Source: an uncultured Clostridia bacterium (GTDB lineage Bacteria; Bacillota; Clostridia; Oscillospirales; Ruminococcaceae). From it: DNA of 42,832 nt. The notes beneath the pieces were generated by a model, which worked only from the letters and a program-made list of their open reading frames with translations, was not told the origin of the DNA and made no database searches. The stretch is taken from contig CANQKY010000005.1 in the NCBI GenBank assembly GCA_947624575.1, positions 1 to 42,832 of the forward strand, read 5' to 3'. Position 1 is the first letter of the stretch; each line of letters begins with the position of its first letter. A program made the position numbers and the translations under genes. Positions 1-8,323 of the stretch are shown in pieces.

Positions 1-1717
1 TACCCGCCTGCACAAGCGCCTCGGTGCGGGTGTCGATCGAGGAGGTCGCCTCATCGAGGATCAGCACCGGCGGGTCCGCCACCGCCGCCCGCGCAATGGC
101 AAGCAGCTGCCGCTGTCCCTGACTTAAATTGCTGCCGTCCCCGTGGAGCATGGTTTGATACCCCTCCGGCAGCCGCCGGATAAAGCTGTGGGCGTTTGCC
201 AGCTGCGCCGCCGCGATACATTCCTCATCGGTCGCGTTTAGGTTGCCGTACCGGATATTCTCCATCACCGTGCCGGTGAACAGATGGGTGTCCTGCAGCA
301 CGATGCCGAGGGTCCGGCGAAGCGCCGGTTTTTTGATCTTGTTGATATTGATGTCGTCATACCGGATCTTGCCGTCCTGAATGCTGTAAAAACGGTTGAT
401 GAGGTTGGTGATGGTGGTTTTTCCTGCGCCGGTCGAGCCGACAAAGGCGATCTTCTGTCCCGGTTTTGCGTGGAGCACGATATTGTGGAGCACCATTTTG
501 GTATCGTCATAGCCGAAATCGACGTCATCGAATACCACCTTGCCCTCCAGACGGGTATAGGTGACGGTGCCGTCCGCCTGATGCGGGTGCTTCCACGCCC
601 AGACGCCGGTGCGGGTATCCGATTCGGCAAGGGAGCCGTCCGGCAGGTATTTGGCGTTTACAAAGTCCACATATCCCTCGTCCTCCTCCGGCTCCTGATC
701 GTACAGCTCGAACGCCCGCTGCGCGCCTGCCGACGCCATGATGACCGCGTTGAGCTGCTGGCTGATCTGAGCGATCGGCTGAGAGAAGCTGCGGTTCATG
801 CCGACAAAGGCGATGATGGTGCCGATCGAAACGGTGATCCCGAACGGGTGGGTGAGGGCGAGCAGAGCACCGATGACCGCGCAGAGCACATAGCTGAAAT
901 GCCCGATGTTGGCGTTGATCGGCATCAGCAGGTTGGCGTACCGGTTCGCCTTGTCGGCGCTGTTTCTCAGCTCGTCGTTTTTCTTGCGGAATGCCGCCTC
1001 CGCCCGATCCTCGTAGCAGAACACCTTGACGACCTTCTGCCCGTCGAGCATCTCCTCGATATAGCCGTTGACGGTACCGAGGTCATACTGCTGCTGCCGG
1101 AAATACTTGCCCGAAAGTCCGGTCAGCTTCCGTGCGACAAAGACCATCAAGACCGCCATGGTCACGGTCACGCAGGTCAGTGGAATGCTCAGTGACAGCA
1201 TCGAGACAAAGGTGGCGATCAGTGTGACCGCCGCGTTGATGGTCTGGGGCATCGCCTGCCCCAAAAACTGCCGCAGAGTGTCCACATCGTTGGTATAGAC
1301 CGACATGATGTCCCCGTGGGAGTGGGTGTCGAAATACTTGATCGGGAGGGATTCCATTTTGGTAAAGAGCCGGATTCGCAGCTCCTTCATGGTGCCCTGG
1401 CTGACGTTTACCATGATCCGCTGATAGGAATAGGAGCAGAGGATTCCGACGACATAGAGGGCTGCGAGCTTTAACAGCGCCGCGCCGAGATCGGAGAAGG
1501 TGACGCCGCCTACCCCGTTTACCATCGGTATGATGTAGCTGTCCACCAGCGTCTGGATAAACAGCATGCCGCGCATCGTGACCACCGCCGCGACCACAAT
1601 GCAGATCACAACGATCCCGAAGGCAAGCCCGTATCTGCCAAGCATCAGCTTCATCAGCCGTCTCAGTGCGCCGCCCTGAAATTTGCGGGGTGGGATTTGA
1701 GTGGTATTTCTGGGCAT
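1..1717 (-). CDS. Heterodimeric ABC exporter, catalytically canonical subunit (3' end beyond window)
   Basis: Fused permease-ATPase half-transporter of the multidrug type (LmrCD/BmrCD/TM287-288 class), acting in the cytoplasmic membrane. The start is the ATG at 1717, preceded by AAAGGAG and only 5 bp after the stop of the partner gene, so the two are surely co-transcribed. About 572 codons are visible: an N-terminal basic stretch, a six-helix membrane domain, then an ATPase domain with Walker A GSTGAGKTT, signature LSQGQRQ and Walker B VLILDE with the catalytic Glu present. The switch-His region and C-terminus lie off the window edge. The LSQGQ signature in place of LSGGQ is what the family shows in the subunit that completes the degenerate ATP site of its partner. 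Substrate unknown. Confidence in family is high, in drug export only moderate. Confidence 0.9.
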   Translation of the reverse strand, partial: MPRNTTQIPPRKFQGGALRRLMKLMLGRYGLAFGIVVICIVVAAVVTMRGMLFIQTLVDSYIIPMVNGVGGVTFSDLGAALLKLAALYVVGILCSYSYQRIMVNVSQGTMKELRIRLFTKMESLPIKYFDTHSHGDIMSVYTNDVDTLRQFLGQAMPQTINAAVTLIATFVSMLSLSIPLTCVTVTMAVLMVFVARKLTGLSGKYFRQQQYDLGTVNGYIEEMLDGQKVVKVFCYEDRAEAAFRKKNDELRNSADKANRYANLLMPINANIGHFSYVLCAVIGALLALTHPFGITVSIGTIIAFVGMNRSFSQPIAQISQQLNAVIMASAGAQRAFELYDQEPEEDEGYVDFVNAKYLPDGSLAESDTRTGVWAWKHPHQADGTVTYTRLEGKVVFDDVDFGYDDTKMVLHNIVLHAKPGQKIAFVGSTGAGKTTITNLINRFYSIQDGKIRYDDININKIKKPALRRTLGIVLQDTHLFTGTVMENIRYGNLNATDEECIAAAQLANAHSFIRRLPEGYQTMLHGDGSNLSQGQRQLLAIARAAVADPPVLILDEATSSIDTRTEALVQAG

Positions 1718-1722
1718 ATTGC

Positions 1723-3480
1723 TCACTCCTTTCCGGCGTGCTGGTCAAAGTCGCCGCCGCCCTGGCTTTGGGATTCGTATACTTCTTTGTAAATATCGTT
1801 GGTTTGCAGCAGATTTTCATGGGTGTCAAAGCCGTTTACCTTGCCGCCGTCTAAGACGATGATCCGGTCGGCGTCCTGCACGCTGGAAATGCGCTGGGCG
1901 ATAATCAGCTTGGTGGTGCCGGGAATGATTTCGGCAAACGCCTTGCGGATTTTCGCATCGGTCGCGGTATCCACCGCGCTGGTCGAGTCGTCCAAAATCA
2001 GGATTTTCGGCTTTTTCATCAACGCCCGCGCAATGCACAGCCGCTGCTTCTGTCCGCCCGACACATTGGCGCCGCCCCGCTCGATGTGGGTGTGATACCG
2101 GTCGGGAAGCCGCTCGATAAACTCATCGGCACAGGCCGCTTTGCAGGCGGCGATACATTCCTCCTCAGTGGCGTTTTCATTTCCCCACCGCAGGTTTTCG
2201 AGTATCGTGCCCGAAAACAGCACGTTGTTCTGGAGTACCACCGCCACCTGCTGCCGGAGTGCTTCCATATCGTATGCCCGCACGTCGCGGCCGCCCACCA
2301 GCACCCGACCGGCGGTCACATCGTAAAGCCGGCAGATCAGGTTGACCAGCGTGGACTTGCCGCAGCCGGTGCCGCCGATGATCCCGATCGTCTCGCCCGA
2401 CCGGATCGACAGGTCGATGTCGGAAAGTGCCTCGTCGTTGCTCCCCTGCCGATAGGCAAAATGAACATGGTCAAACACAATGCTGCCGTCCGCCACCTCG
2501 GTGACCGGCTCGGCAGGATCCTGCAGATCGGGCGTTTCGCTCAGCACCTCCGAGATACGGCGGACGCTCGCCATGCTCATGGTGAGCATCACAAAGATCA
2601 TCGAGAGCATCATCAGCGACATCATGATGCTCATGACATAGCTGAGCAGGGAGGTCAGCTGACCCGGCGTCATATTGCCTGCCACGATAAAGTGGGAGCC
2701 GAACCACGCGATCCCGATGATACAGCCGTAGACCACCAGCATCATCGAGGGGTTGTTGAAGGCGAGAATGCTTTCGGCTTTGACAAACAGCCGGTACATG
2801 GTATCGGCGGCACGTTTGAACTTGTCGTTTTCGAAATCCTCACGGACGAAGGATTTCACCACACGGATCGCGGAGACATTCTCCTGCACGCTGGCGTTTA
2901 GCTCATCGTACTGGTGAAACGCCTTGTGAAACAGTCCCATGGTCAGCTTGATGATGACCCCCAGCACAATCACCAGAAACACCATGGCGACAAGGAAGAT
3001 GGCGCTCAGATGGGCGTTGATGGTAAAGCTCATAAAGATGCTGGAGATCAGCATCATCGGGGAGCGCACCGCGATCCGAATGCACATCTGAAAGGCGTTT
3101 TGGACATTGGTGACGTCGGTGGTCATGCGGGTGACCAGTCCGGCGGTGGAGAATTTGTCGATATTGGAAAAGGAAAAGGATTGGATATTGTGGTAGATGC
3201 TTTCCCGCAGATTGCAGGCAAGACCGGTGGAAGCGCGGGCGGCGTACTTGCCCGCCATGGCGCCGGACAAAAGGGAAAAGCCCGCCAGCACCAGCATAAC
3301 CGCACCGTAGAGATATACCTTGCCGATATTCCCCTTTTGCAGTCCCTCGTCGATGATCAGGGCGGTCACAAAGGGGATCAGCACCTCCATCACCACCTCC
3401 AGCATCGAAAACAGCGGGGTGAGCAGAGTTGCCTTTTTGTATTGCTTGACCTGTGCCAGAATTTTCCTCATGGCGCGCAT
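1723..3480 (-). CDS. Heterodimeric ABC exporter, degenerate-site subunit
   Basis: Permease-ATPase half-transporter of 585 residues, expected to pair with the next gene. Membrane helices fill roughly residues 15-305; the ATPase domain follows with Walker A GGTGCGKS (about 369-376), signature VSGGQKQ (about 473-479) and Walker B ILILDD (about 493-498). The catalytic Glu is replaced by Asp498 and the switch His by Gln (IAQRIS). This double change is the hallmark of the non-hydrolysing site in heterodimeric exporters such as TM287/288, so the pair has one active and one degenerate site. AGGAGG lies 2 nt before the ATG at 3480 and 11 nt before a second ATG at 3471, so the protein may start three residues later. 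No regulator gene is adjacent; the substrate is unknown. Confidence 0.9.
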   Translation of the reverse strand: MRAMRKILAQVKQYKKATLLTPLFSMLEVVMEVLIPFVTALIIDEGLQKGNIGKVYLYGAVMLVLAGFSLLSGAMAGKYAARASTGLACNLRESIYHNIQSFSFSNIDKFSTAGLVTRMTTDVTNVQNAFQMCIRIAVRSPMMLISSIFMSFTINAHLSAIFLVAMVFLVIVLGVIIKLTMGLFHKAFHQYDELNASVQENVSAIRVVKSFVREDFENDKFKRAADTMYRLFVKAESILAFNNPSMMLVVYGCIIGIAWFGSHFIVAGNMTPGQLTSLLSYVMSIMMSLMMLSMIFVMLTMSMASVRRISEVLSETPDLQDPAEPVTEVADGSIVFDHVHFAYRQGSNDEALSDIDLSIRSGETIGIIGGTGCGKSTLVNLICRLYDVTAGRVLVGGRDVRAYDMEALRQQVAVVLQNNVLFSGTILENLRWGNENATEEECIAACKAACADEFIERLPDRYHTHIERGGANVSGGQKQRLCIARALMKKPKILILDDSTSAVDTATDAKIRKAFAEIIPGTTKLIIAQRISSVQDADRIIVLDGGKVNGFDTHENLLQTNDIYKEVYESQSQGGGDFDQHAGKE

Positions 3481-3504
3481 CGCCTCCTAAAAATTGCGTA
3501 TAAC

Positions 3505-3532
3505 TGTATAAATGGTATCACTTGTTTATGAA
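3505..3532 (-). promoter_or_regulatory. Possible promoter of the ABC exporter pair
   Basis: On the minus strand TTCATA and TATACA are separated by 16 bp in the 59-bp gap between rsmI and the exporter genes. The -35 match is weak. The motif GTATAA occurs twice in tandem here (about 3498-3512), which could be a repressor site or just AT-rich promoter sequence. Confidence 0.35.
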
Positions 3533-3539
3533 CGGAATT

Positions 3540-4376
3540 TTACGATTCCGTTAAATCGGCGGAGTCTCCGGTCAGCAGCCGGTAGATTTCGCTTTTGGGT
3601 ATGCCGGTCTGCCTTGCGACCGCCCTTGCCGCGTCCGAGGGGCGTTCTCCGGCGGCTACCCGCTTCTTGGCAAGTGCCGCCGCTTCCTTTGCCGTCACCG
3701 GCTTTTGTTTATGTATATAGCCGCCCACCACCAGCACAAATTCACCCCGCGGCGGCGTTTCGGTATAGCGGGTGATCGCCTCGGACAGGGTGGTGCGGCA
3801 GATTTCCTCATGGAGCTTTGTCAGCTCCCGCACCAGCGTGATCGGGCGCTCGCCCAACGCGGCGTAGAGATCGGTCAGGGTGGCAAGCAGCTTGTGGGGC
3901 GCTTCGTAGAAGATCATGGTGTGAGGGTATTCCCGTATTTCCTCCAGATGCGCCGTCCGCGATTTTTTGTTGACCGATAAAAATCCCTCAAAGGAGAAGC
4001 GGGCGGCAGGCAGTCCGCTGACAGAAAGCGCCGCGATCCCCGCGCTCGGTCCCGGGATCACCGTGACCGGTATCCCCGCTTTCGCGCAGAGCTTTACCAA
4101 GTCCTCACCCGGGTCGGAGATGCAGGGCATTCCGGCGTCCGATACCACCGCGCCGTTTTCACCGGCAAGCAGCCGTTCGATCAGCTCCTCGCCCCGCATA
4201 CGGAGATTGTGGGCGTGGTAGCTCACCATCGGCTTTTTGATGGAGAAGTGGTTTAGGAGCTTGGCGGTCACTCTGGTATCCTCGGCGGCGATAAAGTCCA
4301 CCTCTTTGAGGATACGCACCGCACGGGGAGAAAAGTCCTCCAGATTGCCGATCGGCGTTCCGACCAGATAGAGCAT
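3540..4376 (-). CDS. rsmI: 16S rRNA (cytidine-1402 2'-O)-methyltransferase RsmI
   Basis: SAM-dependent tetrapyrrole-methylase-fold enzyme of 278 residues that methylates the 2'-OH of C1402 in the decoding centre of 16S rRNA. The N-terminus carries the family signature LVGTPIGNLEDFS, followed by the EDTR segment and DAGMPCISDPG, then PGPSA and FEGF motifs. The ATG at 4376 is chosen over an in-frame ATG at 4403 because AAGGAG sits 8 nt upstream of it and because the conserved N-terminus begins there. It follows a TrmN6/YabB-like gene on the same strand, as in the yabB-yabC order of Bacillus. A terminator-like hairpin in the 44-bp gap may make its expression partly independent of that gene. Confidence 0.95.
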   Translation of the reverse strand: MLYLVGTPIGNLEDFSPRAVRILKEVDFIAAEDTRVTAKLLNHFSIKKPMVSYHAHNLRMRGEELIERLLAGENGAVVSDAGMPCISDPGEDLVKLCAKAGIPVTVIPGPSAGIAALSVSGLPAARFSFEGFLSVNKKSRTAHLEEIREYPHTMIFYEAPHKLLATLTDLYAALGERPITLVRELTKLHEEICRTTLSEAITRYTETPPRGEFVLVVGGYIHKQKPVTAKEAAALAKKRVAAGERPSDAARAVARQTGIPKSEIYRLLTGDSADLTES

Positions 4377-4394
4377 CTCATCATCTCCTTCCAT

Positions 4395-4421
4395 AAAAGG
4401 CACGGCGCGTCTGCGCCGTGC
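4395..4421 (-). terminator. Terminator-like hairpin ahead of rsmI
   Basis: A perfect 9-bp GC-rich stem (GCACGGCGC at 4400-4408 with GCGCCGTGC at 4413-4421) closes a 4-nt loop. Read on the minus strand it is followed by CTTTTA, a short T tract. It begins at the stop codon of the methyltransferase gene and ends about 20 nt before the rsmI start, so it may attenuate read-through or protect the upstream mRNA end. The T tract is short, so termination would be partial. Confidence 0.55.
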
Positions 4422-5131
4422 TATCTGTTATCATATATCGCCTGCAGCTCGGCGGAGGGAGCGCCGTTTTCCTCGATCAAAAGCGTCGGCATGACCTGCA
4501 TACCGGACCTGCCGCCCTTTTTCCCCTCGATCAAAAAAAGCCACGGCGCAGACTTCGCGTCCTTTGCGACCAGCCGCAGCCGCTTCGGCTCCAGTCCTGC
4601 CGCCCGCATCGTGCAGATCACATCGCTCAGCCGCCCGACCCGCTGACACAGGCAAAGCCGTCCGCCGTACCGCAAAAGCCGGTCTGCCGCCTTACAGACG
4701 TCGGCAAGGGTACAAAGCGTTTCGTGTCGGGCGATTTGGTCGGAAGCACGGTCGGCGGGAATGCCGGTCCCCGCCGCCTGATAGGGCGGGTTGCAGGTGA
4801 CCAGATCAAACTCCCCGGCAGGCAGCGCCGCCGTCTGCCGCAGGTCCGCTTCCAGCGCCGATACGGTCTCACTCAGCCCCGAACGGTCGATCCCCGCCCG
4901 AAACAGTTCGATCGCCTCGGGCTGAATGTCAATGCCGAGGACCTGCCGCGGTCGGTCCCGCCGCATCATCGCAAGGGGAATGATCCCGCAGCCGGTGCCG
5001 AGGTCGCAGACCCTGTCCTTGTGCAGCGGGGCGGCAAAATGCGCCAGCAAAAGCGCATCGGTGCCAAACCGGTGGGACTGCGAGACGCAGACCGAGATCG
5101 TTTCGCTCAGCGGTTCAAAGGAGCGGCTCAT
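4421..5131 (-). CDS. tRNA1(Val) adenine-37 N6-methyltransferase family protein (TrmN6/YabB-like)
   Basis: Class I SAM-dependent methyltransferase of 236 residues. Visible motifs are the SAM-binding loop DLGTGCGIIPL (about 43-53), the acidic GIDIQPEA segment, and the amino-MTase motif NPPY at about 113-116, which binds the exocyclic amine. This combination and the neighbourhood (next to rsmI, as yabB next to yabC in Bacillus) point to the enzyme that methylates A37 of a tRNA. The start ATG overlaps the stop of the preceding deacetylase-like gene (ATGA), and GGAGG lies almost directly before it, so translation is probably coupled. The target tRNA cannot be read from sequence. Confidence 0.85.
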   Translation of the reverse strand: MSRSFEPLSETISVCVSQSHRFGTDALLLAHFAAPLHKDRVCDLGTGCGIIPLAMMRRDRPRQVLGIDIQPEAIELFRAGIDRSGLSETVSALEADLRQTAALPAGEFDLVTCNPPYQAAGTGIPADRASDQIARHETLCTLADVCKAADRLLRYGGRLCLCQRVGRLSDVICTMRAAGLEPKRLRLVAKDAKSAPWLFLIEGKKGGRSGMQVMPTLLIEENGAPSAELQAIYDNR

Positions 5132-6141
5132 TCCTCCGGCTCATAGGAGGTGTCGGCAGAGGAAGTCTCGTCCTCGCTGTCACCGGTGTCCTCGCTTTCC
5201 TCCTCAGAGCTGTTCCCGCTCTCGTCCTCCTCATCGGAGGAGCTGGAACGGGAAGCAGCAGAGCTGACCTCCACCGTATACTGCGGATAGGACTGCACGG
5301 AGGAGGTCGGGATCGGATCATAGGAATTGACGACCTCGCTGGTGTGATCCGGCTCGACATACTCGGTATGGTGAAGCGGTGAGGTCATATGATCCACCGT
5401 GTCGAAGGAGTAGCCCGCTTCCTTGAGCTGCCGTATGAGATCGGGCAGAGCCTCCACCATGGCGTCGTTGTCGTTGCAGTCGTGGAGCAGAATGACCGGC
5501 TGCTCCATCGACAGCACACCGCTTACGATCTGCGCCACGATCTCGTCCTTGGTTGCCGAGCCGCCTTCGCCGTCCGCCCAGACATTCCAGTCATAATAGA
5601 GATAGTTGCTCCGGTTGAGGTTGAGCAGCACCTGCTGCATGATCTCCTCACTCACGGCGGCGTTGTTGCTTCCGCCCGGCAGACGGACGTAACGGGTCTG
5701 CTGCGGGATTCCGAGCATCTCCAGATCGTTCATCATCTGCTTGAGGTCGTTAATCAGCGCCGAGGCGGAGCTATATGCCGAGTCGTTACCCACATGACCC
5801 TTGACCCCCAGCAGATGCCCCCCTGCCAGAATGTCCGCATAATAATCCTGCAGGGTGGCGGAGGTCTGGTATCTGACAAAGAAGCTCGCCTTTATGTCGG
5901 CGTCCTTCAGCGCACTGAGCACGGCGGGCGTGCAGTTGGACGGACCGTCGTCAAAGGTCAGATACGCCACTCTCCCGCTGACGGCAGTATAGCTTTGCGC
6001 TTCCTCGGAGACAGCCTCGGAGGAGGACGTTTCACTCGGCGCGCGCCGGACAAATAAGATCAGCAGCGCACAGACTGCAACGGCAACGGCGGCAATCACC
6101 GCCATGACGATCTTGGCGGATTTTGTCTGGAAAAACGACAC
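5128..6141 (-). CDS. Membrane-anchored polysaccharide deacetylase-like protein with degenerate metal site
   Basis: NodB-fold protein of 337 residues. A GTG start at 6141 is chosen because AAGGGG lies 9-10 nt upstream; the frame continues much further upstream but without family similarity. A single membrane anchor spans about residues 11-31, so the rest should be extracellular. NodB motif 1 TFDDGPS (62-68), motif 3 RLPGGSNN (153-160), DW (184-185) and LLHD (218-221) are present. Motif 2, normally HTxxH supplying two zinc ligands, reads GVKGHVGND (112-120), so both expected His positions are replaced by Lys and Gly. The last 45 or so residues are a Ser/Glu/Asp-rich low-complexity tail. It may be a divergent or inactive peptidoglycan-associated deacetylase. 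The downstream methyltransferase overlaps its stop codon. Confidence 0.8.
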   Translation of the reverse strand: MSFFQTKSAKIVMAVIAAVAVAVCALLILFVRRAPSETSSSEAVSEEAQSYTAVSGRVAYLTFDDGPSNCTPAVLSALKDADIKASFFVRYQTSATLQDYYADILAGGHLLGVKGHVGNDSAYSSASALINDLKQMMNDLEMLGIPQQTRYVRLPGGSNNAAVSEEIMQQVLLNLNRSNYLYYDWNVWADGEGGSATKDEIVAQIVSGVLSMEQPVILLHDCNDNDAMVEALPDLIRQLKEAGYSFDTVDHMTSPLHHTEYVEPDHTSEVVNSYDPIPTSSVQSYPQYTVEVSSAASRSSSSDEEDESGNSSEEESEDTGDSEDETSSADTSYEPEE

Positions 6142-6319
6142 AATCAAACACCCCTTATTTTTACAATCATAAACATCATAACACATTTGGAAGAAAAAGC
6201 CTAGTCTTTTTTGCAAAATGTCGGAAATTCGGGTCGATCCTCTCGTTTGAGGTGTCAATCCCTTCGCATAAATCGTATCCTGTTTGCATACTGTGGAAGG
6301 AGAAAGGGGAGATCGGATC

Positions 6320-6781
6320 ATGTGGATCAGATCCATACGGGTGAAACGGCTCGGCGTGCTGCTTTGCTCTGCCGTTTTGATTTTGCTGACCGGTGCGTTT
6401 GTCTTTCTGCGGGGGGAGGCGGCAGCCGTCTCGGGCGACGCCGGCGTGAGCGCGCGCACCGATGAGGAGCGGATCGCGTTTCTTACTTCCTGCGGGTGGG
6501 AGGTGGAGCCGGAGCCGCAGGAGGTGGAAGATGTGCTGATCCCCGAAACCTTCAACGAGGTGTACGAGCGGTATCAGGAATTGCAGCGCAAGCAGGGGTA
6601 CGATCTGACCGCCTACTGCGGCAAAACGGTGCGCCGGTACAGCTATACGGTTATCAATCACCCCGACCAGAGCGCGCCGGTGCGGGCAAACCTGCTGGTG
6701 GCACAGGGGAAGCTGATCGGCGGGGACATCTGCTCGGTCGCGCTGGACGGCTTTATGACCGGCTTCCATAACGAGGAATGA
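6320..6781 (+). CDS. DUF4830-like secreted or anchored protein
   Basis: Protein of 153 residues with a basic N-terminus and one hydrophobic segment (about 11-27), followed by an extracytoplasmic domain. The stretch RIAFLTSCGWEVEPEPQEV and the later YELQ..QGYDLTAYCGKTVRRYSY pattern match what I recall of DUF4830 domain proteins of Clostridia, whose function is unknown. The ATG at 6320 is chosen over an in-frame ATG at 6284 because GGGGAG lies 8 nt upstream of it. It is divergent from the deacetylase-like gene, with 178 bp between the two starts; I see only weak promoter matches there. Function not assigned. Confidence 0.75.
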   Translation: MWIRSIRVKRLGVLLCSAVLILLTGAFVFLRGEAAAVSGDAGVSARTDEERIAFLTSCGWEVEPEPQEVEDVLIPETFNEVYERYQELQRKQGYDLTAYCGKTVRRYSYTVINHPDQSAPVRANLLVAQGKLIGGDICSVALDGFMTGFHNEE

Positions 6782-6862
6782 ACGGGAAAACTGCACAAAA
6801 ATTTCCTTCTTTTTTCTACAAAAGAAAATAATCCCCACGATATTTTGACCTATGAATTTACA

Positions 6863-6924
6863 TTTTTGGCAATATCCAATAAATTGTCGATGCAAAAATT
6901 GTAAGTTGAGGATATTGGCAAAAA
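6863..6924. repeat. Inverted repeat overlapping the promoter of the sugar ABC ATPase gene
   Basis: TTTTTGGCAATATCC (6863-6877) and GGATATTGGCAAAAA (6910-6924) are inverted copies with one mismatch over 15 bp, 32 bp apart. The right arm contains the -35 box of the promoter at 6915-6943. Two such arms would suit a dimeric regulator or looping, but the AT-rich context weakens the case. Confidence 0.5.
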
Positions 6925-6943
6925 AAGAAAATGGATTTATAAT
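6915..6943 (+). promoter_or_regulatory. Sigma-A promoter of the MsmK/UgpC-like gene
   Basis: TTGGCA (6915-6920) and a perfect TATAAT (6938-6943) with a 17-bp spacer. It lies 52 bp upstream of the start codon of the sugar ABC ATPase gene in a 214-bp AT-rich intergenic region. Confidence 0.85.
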
Positions 6944-6995
6944 TTAAGAAAAGTGCAGCACCGCTGCACTGATCTACTTGAGGAGGTAACAAACA

Positions 6996-8123
6996 ATGGC
7001 AAGCCTATCTTTGAGAGACATCTGCAAGGTATACCCCGGAAATGTTACCGCGGTCTCCAACTTCAATCTGGAGATCGAGGATAACGAGTTCATCATCTTC
7101 GTCGGACCGTCCGGCTGTGGTAAGTCCACCACCCTGCGTATGATCGCCGGTCTGGAGGAGATTACCTCGGGCGAGCTTTACATCGGCACCCGTCTGGTGA
7201 ACGATGTTCCGCCGAAGGATCGCGACATCGCGATGGTGTTCCAGAACTACGCGCTGTATCCGCATATGACCGTGTTTGATAACATGGCGTTCGGTCTGAA
7301 GCTGCGTAAGACCCCGAAGGACGAGATCAAGCGGAGAGTGGAAGAAGCCGCGAAGATTCTCGATATCGAGCATTTCCTCGATCGTAAGCCGAAGGCTCTG
7401 TCCGGTGGTCAGCGTCAGCGTGTTGCGCTGGGTCGTGCAATCGTCCGTGAGCCGCAGGTGTTCCTGCTTGACGAGCCGCTGTCCAACCTGGACGCAAAGC
7501 TCCGTGCGCAGATGAGGACCGAGATCTCCAAGCTGCATAACAGACTGGGCACCACCTTTATCTACGTAACCCATGACCAGACCGAGGCTATGACGATGGC
7601 AACCCGCATCGTCGTTATGAAGGACGGCGTCATTCAGCAGATCGATACCCCGACCCGTCTTTACAACCTGCCGGCAAACGTCTTTGTTGCAGGCTTCATC
7701 GGCTCGCCGCAGATGAACTTCATCAAGGCGAGAATGGAGGAGACCGATAACAAAGAGCTGTATGTCGAGTTCGGCACCGAGCGGAAGTCCTATAAGATCA
7801 TGCTTCCTCCGAGCAAGACCAAGCAGAGAGGAATCACCGATTTCGTCGGCAAGGAAGTGATCCTCGGTATCCGTCCGGAGCATATCTCCGACGATCCCGA
7901 AGTGGTCGAGAAGGCAACCAACGGCGTGGTCGAGTGCGATGTGGAAGTCACCGAGATGATGGGTGTTGAGACCTATCTGTATTTGACCTTCCTCGGCAAC
8001 AGCATCACCGCGCGTGTTGCGCCGACCTCTCAGACCCGTGAGGGCGATAAGATCAAGGTTGCGCTGAATGTCGAGAAGATGCATATCTTTGACAAAGAGA
8101 CAGAGAAAGCCATTGTTCACTAA
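6996..8123 (+). CDS. ugpC: Sugar ABC transporter ATPase, MsmK/UgpC/MalK type
   Basis: ATPase subunit of 375 residues for CUT1-type carbohydrate importers. Walker [10 protein letters not shown] (37-45), signature LSGGQRQ (135-141), Walker B FLLDEP (156-161), the D-loop SNLD and the switch His in THDQ are all intact. The C-terminal third is the OB/TOBE regulatory domain of MalK-type proteins (GIRPEH motif). AGGAGG lies 7 nt before the ATG. No binding protein or permease gene is adjacent, so it is probably a shared ATPase serving several sugar importers elsewhere in the genome, as MsmK does in streptococci. It has its own strong promoter and a strong terminator, so it is monocistronic. The choice between names msmK and ugpC is arbitrary. 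Confidence 0.93.
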   Translation: MASLSLRDICKVYPGNVTAVSNFNLEIEDNEFIIFVGPSGCGKSTTLRMIAGLEEITSGELYIGTRLVNDVPPKDRDIAMVFQNYALYPHMTVFDNMAFGLKLRKTPKDEIKRRVEEAAKILDIEHFLDRKPKALSGGQRQRVALGRAIVREPQVFLLDEPLSNLDAKLRAQMRTEISKLHNRLGTTFIYVTHDQTEAMTMATRIVVMKDGVIQQIDTPTRLYNLPANVFVAGFIGSPQMNFIKARMEETDNKELYVEFGTERKSYKIMLPPSKTKQRGITDFVGKEVILGIRPEHISDDPEVVEKATNGVVECDVEVTEMMGVETYLYLTFLGNSITARVAPTSQTREGDKIKVALNVEKMHIFDKETEKAIVH

Positions 8124-8134
8124 AGCATTACATG

Positions 8135-8168
8135 AAAACCGCCGCAGCACCCGCTGCGGCGGTTTTTT
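8135..8168 (+). terminator. Intrinsic terminator after the sugar ABC ATPase gene
   Basis: A 14-bp stem (AAAACCGCCGCAGC at 8135-8148, GCTGCGGCGGTTTT at 8153-8166) with loop ACCC and a run of six T. Confidence 0.95.
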
Positions 8169-8237
8169 CTTGGTGTCACTGTGTTACAGTTTGTAATTGT
8201 TTTCCGCGGCAATTATTCACTTTTTGTGAGAAAAAGG

Positions 8238-8266
8238 TTGCAAATTGCCGCATTTTTAGGTAAAAT
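8238..8266 (+). promoter_or_regulatory. Sigma-A promoter of the PucR/CdaR-type regulator
   Basis: TTGCAA (8238-8243) and TAAAAT (8261-8266) with a 17-bp spacer, 57 bp upstream of the start codon. Confidence 0.7.
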
Positions 8267-8323
8267 GATAATGGTAATGTCTGTTTTCCGCTATTCAATG
8301 CCAGAAATAAAGGGGTTGTCGTT

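Noticed and set aside
6176..6895. 239-codon frame on the minus strand over the DUF4830-like gene
   Set aside because: It overlaps the deacetylase leader and has no ribosome binding site; composition is that of a shadow frame.
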